From assembly GCF_022810405.1 (NCBI RefSeq), contig NZ_JALGQE010000017.1, positions 1-64,000 of the forward strand: a stretch of DNA of 64,000 nucleotides, given 5' to 3'. Source of the DNA: Rhodococcus sp. ARC_M5. GTDB lineage: Bacteria; Actinomycetota; Actinomycetes; Mycobacteriales; Mycobacteriaceae. The first letter of the stretch is position 1, and each line of letters starts with the position of its first letter. The position numbers and the translations under genes are program-made. A model generated the notes under the pieces. The model searched no databases and had not been told where the DNA came from. It was given only the letters and a program-made list of their open reading frames with translations. This document shows positions 40,331 to 48,601 of the stretch, one piece after another.

Positions 40331-41139
40331 GCTTTCTCGAGTCCTGACTGTGTACGTCCGACCCCCGGAGGGCCTGCGAAGGCTTGGGCGATGGTGAGCC
40401 AGTGCGCGGCGTCGGGTCCCTCGGCATGGATGTCGAGGTTGTCGCGATGAGCGCGCTGGGTGACGAGAAGGCAGAAGTCGAGAGCCGGTCCGCTCACGCG
40501 TTGGGCGGCGTCCTCGGGTCCCCATGTCCACACTTCACCCGACGGTGCCATGAGCTCTACTCGGAACGGTTCGGTGGGAGGGGTCTGCTGGTTGACCATG
40601 TAGGCGAAATCCCGCGTCCGCACGCCGATGTGCGCGACGCCGCGGATTCTGTCGGTGGCGACGCGGGTGACGCCCAGTGCGTCGGCGACATCTTGACCGT
40701 GGGCCCACGTTTCCATCAATCGCGCTGTGGCCATGGACGCCGCACTCATCGGGGGGCCGAACCAGTCGATCTTGGTCCCGGGCGGAACCCGTACGAGAGC
40801 ATCGGTCATGGCGTGGCGACGGGTACGCCAGATGCTCAGCAGGTCGGGATCCCGCGACTCCTCCTCGGCGGCTTCGTCGACGAAACCGCCGGGGTTCTCC
40901 CACGCTTTCTTCAGAGTGAGCGCGAACTCCTCCTTGGCCTCGATATCGCCGGATGCGCCGGACGTGGTTCGCTCCGCGACGTGATCGGTCCAGGAGAGAT
41001 GCCCGATCTGATGCGCGACGGTCCAACCCTCGGCCGGCGTCGGTGCCGACCACCGTTCCGGGGTCAGCTCGGCCACCAGGGCATCGAGGTCGTCGCCCTC
41101 GGCGCGGAGGTCGTCGACGAGTGTGTCGAGGTCTGCCAT
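40327..41139 (-). CDS. TIGR03084/DinB-like family protein (mycothiol-dependent isomerase fold)
   Basis: The 270-residue protein has the N-terminal metal-binding DinB-like helical bundle ([30 protein letters not shown]) whose histidines bind the metal in mycothiol maleylpyruvate isomerase relatives. The reaction is unknown. It recurs beside AtuA-like operons in actinobacteria as far as I recall. ATG 41139 (MADLDTL) is preferred over an ATG at 41178 that lies within the operator-like palindrome region. Confidence 0.8.
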   Translation of the reverse strand: MADLDTLVDDLRAEGDDLDALVAELTPERWSAPTPAEGWTVAHQIGHLSWTDHVAERTTSGASGDIEAKEEFALTLKKAWENPGGFVDEAAEEESRDPDLLSIWRTRRHAMTDALVRVPPGTKIDWFGPPMSAASMATARLMETWAHGQDVADALGVTRVATDRIRGVAHIGVRTRDFAYMVNQQTPPTEPFRVELMAPSGEVWTWGPEDAAQRVSGPALDFCLLVTQRAHRDNLDIHAEGPDAAHWLTIAQAFAGPPGVGRTQSGLEKA

Positions 41140-41171
41140 GCGCTCAGCTTCACAAAGGGGCGCGAAAAAAG

Positions 41172-41187
41172 CAAGCACGCCTGCTTG
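41172..41187. promoter_or_regulatory. Operator-like palindrome ahead of the carboxylase operon
   Basis: CAAGCA, spacer CGCC, TGCTTG. It is 33 bp upstream of the first gene of the operon, in the divergent 85-bp gap. It is a plausible binding site for the TetR protein encoded as the operon's last gene (31358-31987). Confidence 0.5.
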
Positions 41188-41224
41188 TTAATTCGTTACC
41201 TCGCGTTCGCTTGCCGTCTCTACG

Positions 41225-42478
41225 GTGTCGAACGTGAGAATATCGAGACTTGCGGCCGCCGCCGTTACCCTGACCTTCATGGCTGCCGGTTGCTCCTCTG
41301 TGAATCCAACCGCAGCGGACCCGGCCCCCGACGAACCGTCGAGCATCCGGGTGGCGACGTTCAATGCCAGCCTGAACCGGCCCGCCCCCGGGCAGTTGGT
41401 GACCGACCTGCAGGGCGAGAACACACAGGCCCGCGCGGTGGCCGATGTGATCGCGGCGAACTCACCGGATGTGTTGTTGGTCAACGAGTTCGATTACTCG
41501 GGTGACGATGCGGTTAGGTTGTTCAACGACAACTATCTCGATGGGCAGTATCGGCATTCTTTCACTGCGCCGGTGAACACGGGCGTCGATTCGGGATTGG
41601 ACCTGGACAAGGACGGCGCGCTCGGCGGGCCCGGTGACGCCTGGGGGTTCGGACAGTTTCCAGGTCAGTACGGGATGGTCGTGTACTCGAAGTTTCCCAT
41701 CGCGACCGAATCGGTACGTACGTTCCAGAATTTTCTGTGGAAGGACATGCCGGATTCGCTGCTGCCACGCGACTACTACGGCGACGTGTCGGACGCACTG
41801 CGGCTCTCCAGCAAGTCCCATTGGGACGTGCCGATCGACGTGAACGGCAAGACGCTGCACGTGTTGGCGTCGCACCCCACTCCCCCGTCTTTCGATGGTC
41901 CCGAGGACCGCAACGGCAAACGCAATCACGACGAGATTCGGATGAGTGCCGATTACATCTCGGGTGCGGACTACCTCTACGACGACAAGGGCGTGCGCGG
42001 CGGGTTGGAACAGGGTGCCTCGTTCGTGATGCTGGGTGATCAGAACAGCGATCCGGTCGACGGGGATTCGGTGGGGTCGGTGACCGATCTTCCGATTGTC
42101 GAATTCGCGTTCCCCGGACCACTACGGGACATGCTGGTTGCAGCCGTTCTCATCGGCGAGAAGACCAGTACAGCAAGCCTGTTGGTGCAGTACGTCGACG
42201 AGGAGCTGCCGAGAGTCGGCAATCGTGGCGCGGTGGTGGATTCGGCGGGTGACGTGGTCGCAGTCATCGAGACCACGGGCGTTGAAATCGTTGCGCTGTG
42301 CGATGTTTCGCTCCAGCACGCCCTCGACGAGGGTGAAGGATACGTCGATGTCGCGCACTGGCGCGCCGGGCACGAGAGGTTCTGGCAGTCGGCCGAGGTT
42401 CGCGAAGAACTGGGCGATCCACACTTCAGCGTGAACGACGACACCCAGGTGGTTCTGGAGCGGTTCACACTCGTGTGA
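41225..42478 (+). CDS. Chimeric protein: lipoprotein EEP-family phosphatase truncated and fused to an ASCH domain
   Basis: The 417-residue protein has a lipoprotein signal peptide ending in MAAGC (C23). Next is an endonuclease/exonuclease/phosphatase domain (about 40-285) with IRVATFNASLN, LLVNEFDY, LHVLASHPTPP and LGDQNSDP. The terminal SDH catalytic element expected after GDQN is absent. From residue 286 (GTG 42080) a complete ASCH domain follows: FPGPLRDMLVAAVL, EKTSTASLL, GNRGAVVDSAGDVVAVIETT, HERFW. ASCH proteins are cytosolic RNA/nucleoside-binding proteins, whereas the N-terminus is an export signal, so the fusion looks like a deletion product. The GTG at 41225 has no clear ribosome-binding site; GTG 41234 is an alternative. 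Confidence 0.85.
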   Translation: MSNVRISRLAAAAVTLTFMAAGCSSVNPTAADPAPDEPSSIRVATFNASLNRPAPGQLVTDLQGENTQARAVADVIAANSPDVLLVNEFDYSGDDAVRLFNDNYLDGQYRHSFTAPVNTGVDSGLDLDKDGALGGPGDAWGFGQFPGQYGMVVYSKFPIATESVRTFQNFLWKDMPDSLLPRDYYGDVSDALRLSSKSHWDVPIDVNGKTLHVLASHPTPPSFDGPEDRNGKRNHDEIRMSADYISGADYLYDDKGVRGGLEQGASFVMLGDQNSDPVDGDSVGSVTDLPIVEFAFPGPLRDMLVAAVLIGEKTSTASLLVQYVDEELPRVGNRGAVVDSAGDVVAVIETTGVEIVALCDVSLQHALDEGEGYVDVAHWRAGHERFWQSAEVREELGDPHFSVNDDTQVVLERFTLV

Positions 42479-42618
42479 CCGCGTGCCCTGACACGGCGTC
42501 GGGGTCGGGGCCGGGGTCGACACATCGTGTCGGTGGGTAGGTGTATAGGCACTTGCTCGTCGATCCTGCTCTGCTGCAACACTATTGATGTTGACGAATG
42601 CCCCACACCTCGGTACCA

Positions 42619-42634
42619 TCGAACACACGTTCTA
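42619..42634 (+). promoter_or_regulatory. LexA/SOS-box-like site upstream of HNH gene
   Basis: TCGAAC, spacer ACAC, GTTCTA. It matches the mycobacterial/actinobacterial SOS box TCGAAC-N4-GTTCGA with one mismatch, 35 bp before the ATG at 42670. Confidence 0.6.
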
Positions 42635-42669
42635 CTTCTTCTTGAACAAGCGCCGGGGGGCGACTCGAG

Positions 42670-44535
42670 ATGACTACATCTGGATCGACGCGCAGTAGGT
42701 TCGCGGCCTATCTCGGGCCGCAATCGAAGCCGTACATCGACAACGCAGTGCTGGGCGAGATCCGTGACGTCGCGATCCTTGAGAATCAGGCGTGCGCTCG
42801 CAAGGTCGCTCTGGCCGCTGCCATCTGGGACACGTGCATTCATCAGAACGTGCTCGTCGGTGATGTCATTCAGGACGCGGGCAACTATGCGGCTTCCGAA
42901 ATTGCGCACGTTCTGGGTTGCTCCAAGACCGTTGCGAACACATACGCCGAGGTCGGAATGGACCTTCGACTTCGGCTTCCGGCCGTCGCCGCCGCGTTCG
43001 AGGCCGGCGAACTCGATCTACCTCGCGTCCGCGCGATATACCGCTGCACCCACAATCTGACGCAGGGCGCAGCGACGGCCGTCCAGGGCGAGGTTCTGCA
43101 CGCTGCCCGACGCTTGTCACCGGGTCCGCTGGCGACGGAAATCTGGTCGATCATGTATCGCATCGCGCCCGAGGAAGCTGCCGCCTTACGCAAGGACTTG
43201 AAACGGCACACCAACGTCACGTACACCGACAAAGATGTGCTGTCGACGCTGAAGGCCGACCTCACCGCAGCCGACGCCGCCGCTGCCTGGCAACTCATCA
43301 ACGAGATGGCCGCCACCGTCTGTCGACGAGATCCACGTACCCGGGGGCAGAAGCGAGCGGCGGCGTATGTTGCTCTGCTGCATCAGGAGTCGTCGATGGC
43401 CTGCATGTGCGAACCCACCGACGACAACCCGTGCACGGCCGATACCTCACGCCCGGACCGGCGCGCGCCGCTGACGGTGATCACGGTCGACCTCGCCACG
43501 CTCGCCGGTCTGCTGTCCAATCCTGCGCACCTGTCCGGGCACGGCACCATCGATGCCGAGTACGCCCGGGAACTCGCCGACAACGCTCACTGGCAGATCC
43601 TCCTCACCGAGGCACGCAACCTCGCCGAGTCACTCGGCCACGGCGAAGACCTGGAATCGCTCATGGACCTCGACCTCAGCACCGACACCGAGAACGGCGC
43701 AGACACTGACGACACTGACGACACGGGTGCCGAAGGCAGGTCCGACAGCGGCAGCAGGACGAACCACAGCGGATCGAAAGGTGGCCCACAGACGCCCAGA
43801 GGATCGAAAGTACGCAACACGAGGAACAGCCGGTCCGAGGGCAGCAGGTCGCATGTGGTGTTTCATCCACTGGGACGCGGTCGTCGTCGTGTCGGCGGTT
43901 CTGTTCCTCGAGCGCCGCGCTCGCAGAATGCCCCGCGTCCACCGCGGAACAGTTGTGTCGCCACGCCGTATCGCGGCACGTACACCTTCGTTGCCGAGCT
44001 CGAAGCGGCCATCGCAGCGGATCCCGCTCTCGGGCTCGCGCTGCATCCGGACGGGCATGGCGGCCTTCTGCTGCCGCCACCCGGAGCCCTCACCTATCGG
44101 CCGACTACTGCACTGGCGGAGCGTATTCGCTACCGCGATCGCACCTGTCGGCATCCGGGCTGCGACGTCCCGGCCCAGCAATGCGAGATCGACCACATCG
44201 TCCCGTATTTCCATCGCAACCCCTCGACGGGAGGCTGGACCATCGACACCAACCTGCACTGCCTGTGCCGCTATCACCACGGCCTCAAAACCATGAGGCT
44301 GTGGACTCCTGTCATGCTCGCCGATGATGTCGAGTTCTGGATCTCCGATGCCGGCACCAGCGCAGTCACTGTTCCCGGCACAACGCAACTCGCAGACTTC
44401 GACCACCTGCCGAAAGTCGGTCCGAAGCCGAAAGGGACAGCAATTGGGTGTGATTCGCCGACCCCGAAGACGGCGAAACCACAACCGACCCCGATGCCCG
44501 CCTCGGCACCCGAGGACGAGCCACCGCCCTTCTGA
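42670..44535 (+). CDS. HNH endonuclease with DUF222 domain (13E12-type)
   Basis: The 621-residue protein has an N-terminal DUF222 domain (about 30-330), a low-complexity Asp/Thr/Ser/Arg linker (about 340-420) and a C-terminal HNH nuclease (about 485-545) with CRHPGCDVPAQQCEIDHIVPY and CLCRYHHGLKT. Two CxxC-type pairs frame the HNH fold. These genes are multicopy in Nocardiaceae and mycobacteria; the biological role is unclear. The ATG at 42670 has a G-rich site (GGGGGG) about 9 nt upstream and an SOS-like box at -35. Confidence 0.9.
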   Translation: MTTSGSTRSRFAAYLGPQSKPYIDNAVLGEIRDVAILENQACARKVALAAAIWDTCIHQNVLVGDVIQDAGNYAASEIAHVLGCSKTVANTYAEVGMDLRLRLPAVAAAFEAGELDLPRVRAIYRCTHNLTQGAATAVQGEVLHAARRLSPGPLATEIWSIMYRIAPEEAAALRKDLKRHTNVTYTDKDVLSTLKADLTAADAAAAWQLINEMAATVCRRDPRTRGQKRAAAYVALLHQESSMACMCEPTDDNPCTADTSRPDRRAPLTVITVDLATLAGLLSNPAHLSGHGTIDAEYARELADNAHWQILLTEARNLAESLGHGEDLESLMDLDLSTDTENGADTDDTDDTGAEGRSDSGSRTNHSGSKGGPQTPRGSKVRNTRNSRSEGSRSHVVFHPLGRGRRRVGGSVPRAPRSQNAPRPPRNSCVATPYRGTYTFVAELEAAIAADPALGLALHPDGHGGLLLPPPGALTYRPTTALAERIRYRDRTCRHPGCDVPAQQCEIDHIVPYFHRNPSTGGWTIDTNLHCLCRYHHGLKTMRLWTPVMLADDVEFWISDAGTSAVTVPGTTQLADFDHLPKVGPKPKGTAIGCDSPTPKTAKPQPTPMPASAPEDEPPPF

Positions 44536-44562
44536 CCGAGTTCAGGGGAGAGCGTTCGGGCG

Positions 44563-45243
44563 TCAGACCCGATCGGCGTACACGACGATGTTGTCGTCGT
44601 AACTCGAGATGTCCGAGTCGAATTGGCCGCCACAAGTGATCAAACGTAGGCCGGGATGGTCGATGTCTCCGTAGACTTTGTCGGTGGGGAACGGCTCCTT
44701 CGGGTATTGCTCCACCGCGCTGACCACAAAGCGGACGGTGTTGCCGTCCTGTCTGACGACGGTGACATCGTCGCCCTGTTCGAGTTCACGGAGCCGGTAG
44801 AAAACGCCGGGGCTACCATCCCAATCCACATGTCCTGCAACGATCGACGGTCCCAGTTGCCCGGGAGTCGGCGATCCGGTATACCAACCGGCGGGGAATC
44901 CTCCCGGGGGAACCTCCATCGAGCCGTCCGGCTGCAGACCCAGACCCATCACGTCGGATTCGACGCCGATCGCACCGATCTCGAGTCGCGCAGGCGGTGA
45001 CCCGGGGGCCGACGATGACTGCTCTGCAACCTCACCCGACGGGGCGACGGAGGCAGGAGCAGAAGAAGTCGAGGACATCGAATCGTTTTGCGGCGGTCCG
45101 GGATCCGAGGGTGTTGCGCACCCAGCAACCAGCGACAACAGCAACAGGAACGCCGCCGCCACCGCCCGGACCACGACCCGATTACGGGTCGTGGTCCGAG
45201 CGAATCGAGCCAGAGGTACTGATACCTCGACGGTAGATCTCAC
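44563..45243 (-). CDS. Class F sortase
   Basis: This transpeptidase covalently anchors surface proteins. The 226-residue product has an N-terminal hydrophobic segment (about 25-42) ending in LVAGC, so it may be a signal anchor or a lipoprotein. A Ser/Pro linker leads to the sortase fold with catalytic H138 (VAGHVDW), C204 (LITCGG) and a C-terminal arginine. It lies 3 bp downstream of the ice-binding protein gene, whose C-terminus carries a matching sorting signal. Confidence 0.9.
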   Translation of the reverse strand: MRSTVEVSVPLARFARTTTRNRVVVRAVAAAFLLLLSLVAGCATPSDPGPPQNDSMSSTSSAPASVAPSGEVAEQSSSAPGSPPARLEIGAIGVESDVMGLGLQPDGSMEVPPGGFPAGWYTGSPTPGQLGPSIVAGHVDWDGSPGVFYRLRELEQGDDVTVVRQDGNTVRFVVSAVEQYPKEPFPTDKVYGDIDHPGLRLITCGGQFDSDISSYDDNIVVYADRV

Positions 45244-45246
45244 CGA

Positions 45247-46704
45247 TCAGTTCCGACGACGAGTCAGAGTCAAGGCTGAGACCGCACCGACCGCGAGCAC
45301 GGCCAGCAACGTCCACACCGGAACGAACGACGCTCCACTCGAACGGTTTACGGTACTGCCGTCACCGGTATCGACGCCACCGTTCGGGATCTGCGTGATC
45401 TGCCCACCCGGGTTGTACGTACCCGGTTGATTCGGGCCGCTCGGTGTGTTCGGCTGGTTCGGAGTGCGCGGCTGGTCCGGAGTATTGGGCTGATCAGGGG
45501 TGTTGGGGGTGTTCGGTGTGTTGGGGGTGTTCGGTGTGTTCGGCTGGTTCGGTGTGTTGGGGGTATTAGGTGTGTTCGGCTGATTCGGTGTGTTCGGCTG
45601 CTCCGGCACATTCGGGACACCCGGGGTGTTCGGCAGTTCAGGCGTCGGGACGCCCGGGATCGGCGGGATGGTGATCACCGGAGGCACACCCGGGATCGGG
45701 GGTAGTTCGATGACTATCGGCGGGGTACCGCCACCATCACCGGGCGTACCCGGCGTACCCGGCGTTCCACCACCATCACCCGGCGTACCCGGCGTACCAC
45801 CATCACCCGGCGTACCCGGCGTACCACCATCACCCGGGGTACCGCCACCACCGTCACCCGGGGTGTCGCCGTCGTCATCCGGCGGCGTGATCCCACATTC
45901 AGCATTGCTGATCGTGTTGGAGTCGAGGGTGACTGCGCCGGTCAGAGCCAGTAGGCGACCCCGCACATCGGCACCCGTCGCAGCGGTGATCGACGCCTGC
46001 GCCATGACCGTGCCGACGAAATCGGTGTCGGTGCCGAGAGTGGCCGAACTTCCGATCTGCCAGAACACGTTGCACGGGCTGGCACCGTTGATCAGCGACA
46101 CACTGCTGCCCGAGCCCGTGACGAGAGTCGATCCTGCTTGGAAAATGAAGACCGCATCTGCATTTCCTTGCGCGTCGAGTACCAGAGGCAGGTCTCCGGT
46201 CAGTCCGAGAGTGCCACCTCTGTACAAACCGGCATTCCGTGTTGTGCCCCCCAACTCGACTGGGACCAGTTCCGGTCCCGACCTGCCGGCAGCATCGGTG
46301 TATGCAGTCTGCAGAGCGCCTTTCGCGTTCAAAGCCCGTTCGTTCTTGTCGTCGATCACACCGTTGGTAATTTGTTCCGGGAGCAGGCCGGTGACACTGG
46401 AAGGCTCTCCATTTCCCGGGCTCACACCCACAGAGCCGGAGATGACGGAGGTGCCCGCGTCGGTGACGGTGGAGCCGGCAAGTATCGCGTAAGGGTCTGC
46501 GGCACCGAGCAGGACTTCGGGAACCACGACGGCTGGGGCTGGAGCTTGAGGTTGAGCGTCGGCTGTCGAGACGTTGACCAGCATGAGCGCACTGGTTGCG
46601 AGCGCGACAGTGCCGACGAGAGGAACGAACGCCGAGCCCTTCCGTCGGGATGTGGACGGCGCAGGACGGTGTTGCGGAGCGTGCATGTTGGGTGCCGATC
46701 TCAT
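45247..46704 (-). CDS. Ice-binding-like (DUF3494) surface protein with Pro-rich repeat stalk and sortase signal
   Basis: The product is about 485 residues: a signal peptide (SAFVPLVGTVALATSALML ... ADAQ), a DUF3494 ice-binding beta-solenoid domain (PYAILAGSTVTDAG, GASPCNVFWQIGSSATLG, DFVGTVMAQASIT) and a stalk made of DGG/PGTPG and NTPNQP repeats. The C-terminus PNGGVDTGDG is followed by a hydrophobic helix and RRRN, the pattern of class F sortase substrates. The start is uncertain: ATG 46704 or ATG 46686, neither with a good ribosome-binding site. The coding strand overlaps no other gene. It probably forms a wall-anchored, ice-adhering or adhesin-like protein. Confidence 0.88.
   Translation of the reverse strand: MRSAPNMHAPQHRPAPSTSRRKGSAFVPLVGTVALATSALMLVNVSTADAQPQAPAPAVVVPEVLLGAADPYAILAGSTVTDAGTSVISGSVGVSPGNGEPSSVTGLLPEQITNGVIDDKNERALNAKGALQTAYTDAAGRSGPELVPVELGGTTRNAGLYRGGTLGLTGDLPLVLDAQGNADAVFIFQAGSTLVTGSGSSVSLINGASPCNVFWQIGSSATLGTDTDFVGTVMAQASITAATGADVRGRLLALTGAVTLDSNTISNAECGITPPDDDGDTPGDGGGGTPGDGGTPGTPGDGGTPGTPGDGGGTPGTPGTPGDGGGTPPIVIELPPIPGVPPVITIPPIPGVPTPELPNTPGVPNVPEQPNTPNQPNTPNTPNTPNQPNTPNTPNTPNTPNTPDQPNTPDQPRTPNQPNTPSGPNQPGTYNPGGQITQIPNGGVDTGDGSTVNRSSGASFVPVWTLLAVLAVGAVSALTLTRRRN
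45430..45862. repeat. Two low-complexity repeat blocks encoding the stalk
   Basis: At about 45430-45610, 9-bp variants encode Asn-Thr-Pro and Asn-Gln-Pro triplets. At about 45723-45862, units encode Gly-Asp-Gly-Gly and Pro-Gly-Thr/Val steps. Both are in frame in the ice-binding protein gene and are likely length-variable. Confidence 0.85.
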
Positions 46705-47085
46705 GGAGGAGTTTCGCGTGAGACATGCAGTCGCACAACGAATATGGGTATCGAATCCCCCGACGAGAGTCAATTGCGAAATTCCGCGACGGTCGACGAT
46801 TGTCACTGGAATTCACCAGGGGCGTCGAGGTCTCGCAGAGTCCGTAGATCGGTGGATCGCCGGCCGACTGTCTGCAACCGAGCGAAAGGAGTGGAAGACC
46901 AGCGAAGGCTCGTGCCCACTTCGCAAGAAAGAGTTTCCCCGTATCTCTACGGTGTAGAGCTACAGCTGACCATGTGTAAGGTCAAGGGTCAAGCGAAAAA
47001 CGTTGACGAACAACAAGTTTGTTTGAAGAGCGAAAGCCGATCGGCGTGACGCTTACCGTGTTGTACCGAAAATGGTGACGCATTC
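46705..47085. promoter_or_regulatory. Divergent regulatory region with TetR-type operator at 46944-46958
   Basis: This 381-bp region separates the ice-binding gene from the divergent TetR gene. It contains the perfect palindrome CTCTAC, GGT, GTAGAG at 46944-46958. The rest is less GC-rich than its surroundings and shows no convincing coding frame. Confidence 0.55.
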
Positions 47086-47769
47086 ATGACGCCCTCGGAC
47101 CGTTTCAATCAACTTCCACGCGACAAGATCGACCGCGAGTACGTCGTGTCCGCGGCCCTGTCCATCGTCGACAACACCGGACTCGACAGTTTGACGATTC
47201 GCAGCCTGGCAACATCGATCGATCGAGATCCGATGACGGTGTACCGGTACGTTCCGACGAAGGAAGCCCTGCTCGACGCAATAGCCGATTCGATCCTGGG
47301 AGACCTCGTAGCGGTCGACGGGTCGGACACGAACTGGAGACGTCAGCTCACGATCTTCGGCCGGCACTACCGCGAACTCGCCTTGGCACACCCACGAGCG
47401 GCTGTCCTGCTGGCGACGCGCCCCCGGGCGACGCCACTGGGGCTGGGCACCACAAGGTCGCTGGTATCGCTCGAGGGCATCCTGAGCCTTCTGGCCACTG
47501 CCGGTTTCACCGTGCCCGAAGCACTTTCGGCCTACCGGTTACTGATGTCCCTACTACGTGGACACGTGCTCAGCGAGACCCAGGAGACAACAGAGCATCC
47601 GGACGAGACGGTGGACAGATTGAGCCTCGCGCTGCGGAGATTGCCGATCGACGAGTTCCCCATCATGTCGGTCATCCCCCCGCTCATCACGGAATACGAC
47701 GGTGCCCACGAACTCGATCGCGGATTGGACGTCCTGTTCGACGGCCTGCGCCACGTCCCGAGCACCTGA
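47086..47769 (+). CDS. TetR-family regulator with TetR_C-type effector domain
   Basis: The 227-residue protein has HTH residues at about 20-65 (SLTIRSLATSIDRDPMTVYRYV) and a C-terminal half of the tetracycline-repressor type (PF02909-like). The adjacent palindrome suggests autoregulation and possibly control of the divergent ice-binding/sortase unit. No clear ribosome-binding site precedes the ATG at 47086, so a leaderless or slightly different start is possible. Confidence 0.85.
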   Translation: MTPSDRFNQLPRDKIDREYVVSAALSIVDNTGLDSLTIRSLATSIDRDPMTVYRYVPTKEALLDAIADSILGDLVAVDGSDTNWRRQLTIFGRHYRELALAHPRAAVLLATRPRATPLGLGTTRSLVSLEGILSLLATAGFTVPEALSAYRLLMSLLRGHVLSETQETTEHPDETVDRLSLALRRLPIDEFPIMSVIPPLITEYDGAHELDRGLDVLFDGLRHVPST

Positions 47770-47791
47770 GTTCGGCCCGCGAGATCCCAGC

Positions 47792-48601
47792 TCAGACGCG
47801 TCGAATGGGCGCAAAAGTCTGGACGGCGTCTCGAGTGAAGAAATCAAGCAGAAGTGCATTGCAGAGCGCCGGCTTCTCGACCAGTAGCCCGTGCGACGTT
47901 CCCGGCACGACGGCCAGTTCGGCAACCGGAACGCTGCGATAGAACTCGGTGGCGTGCTCGATGCTCACCTCGTCGTCGTCGCCGATCATCACCAGCGTGC
48001 GTACCGACAGCTCGGCCAGATCCGCAGGCGTCAGTGCCGGATCTGCGCTGTGCATATCATCGAGCCTGCGCACGAAGTCGGATCGCTCGGTCTGGCCCGA
48101 CATCCCGCCGCCCCAGCCGTCACGGTGGAACACGCTCGCAACGCAGGCGAGACGTTCCACCAGATCCGGTCTCTGCAGCGCGACCATCAGGGCCACCACT
48201 CCGCCGTCACTGCACCCCGCCAGCCTCGTCGGTCCGCCGACGACCTGCTCGATGAACGCGATGGTATCGGCGGCCATGGCGGCAAAAGTCAGGGCTGCGA
48301 ACGTCAACTCCGGGGACAACCCGGGCCCCTCGACATCGGGCGTGCGGCCGTGACCTCGACGCTCGGGCGTGTACACCCGCAGCGTCGACGCCAGTCCCGC
48401 GACAGTGGGCTCCAACGCCCGCGCATCGACACCCCCGGGATGCAGAAACACCACCGGATCGCCGTCGCCGAACTCGGCGTACCAAGTTTGCACCGGCCCC
48501 AGCTGGACCCAGTTTCCAGTGTTCACGGCATCAGTGTCCACAGCATCAGTGTCCACAGCATCGGTGTTCACAGCATCGGTGTTCACAGCATCGGTGTTCA
48601 C
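47792..48601 (-). CDS. Alpha/beta hydrolase with repeated N-terminus
   Basis: The protein has up to 269 residues. The alpha/beta-hydrolase fold shows oxyanion motif HPGG, nucleophile in AGCSDGGV (Ser in G-x-S-D-G) and a late GTSHG supplying the catalytic histidine. The N-terminus is five or six tandem NTDAV/DTDAV units encoded by a 15-bp repeat, every unit offering a GTG start, so the mature start is ambiguous. The substrate is unknown. It begins 4 bp after the MFS transporter stop. Confidence 0.85.
   Translation of the reverse strand: MNTDAVNTDAVNTDAVDTDAVDTDAVNTGNWVQLGPVQTWYAEFGDGDPVVFLHPGGVDARALEPTVAGLASTLRVYTPERRGHGRTPDVEGPGLSPELTFAALTFAAMAADTIAFIEQVVGGPTRLAGCSDGGVVALMVALQRPDLVERLACVASVFHRDGWGGGMSGQTERSDFVRRLDDMHSADPALTPADLAELSVRTLVMIGDDDEVSIEHATEFYRSVPVAELAVVPGTSHGLLVEKPALCNALLLDFFTRDAVQTFAPIRRV

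Noticed and set aside
38636-40531. Upstream extension of the AtuA-like gene to 40531
   Set aside because: The extra codons are antisense-free read-through of the preceding gene in another frame. ATG 40330 forms the usual ATGA overlap and matches the family N-terminus.
45430-45862. Plus-strand frame of about 300 residues over the repeat region
   Set aside because: It is a shadow of the ice-binding protein stalk. The minus-strand reading has a signal peptide, a known domain and a sorting signal.
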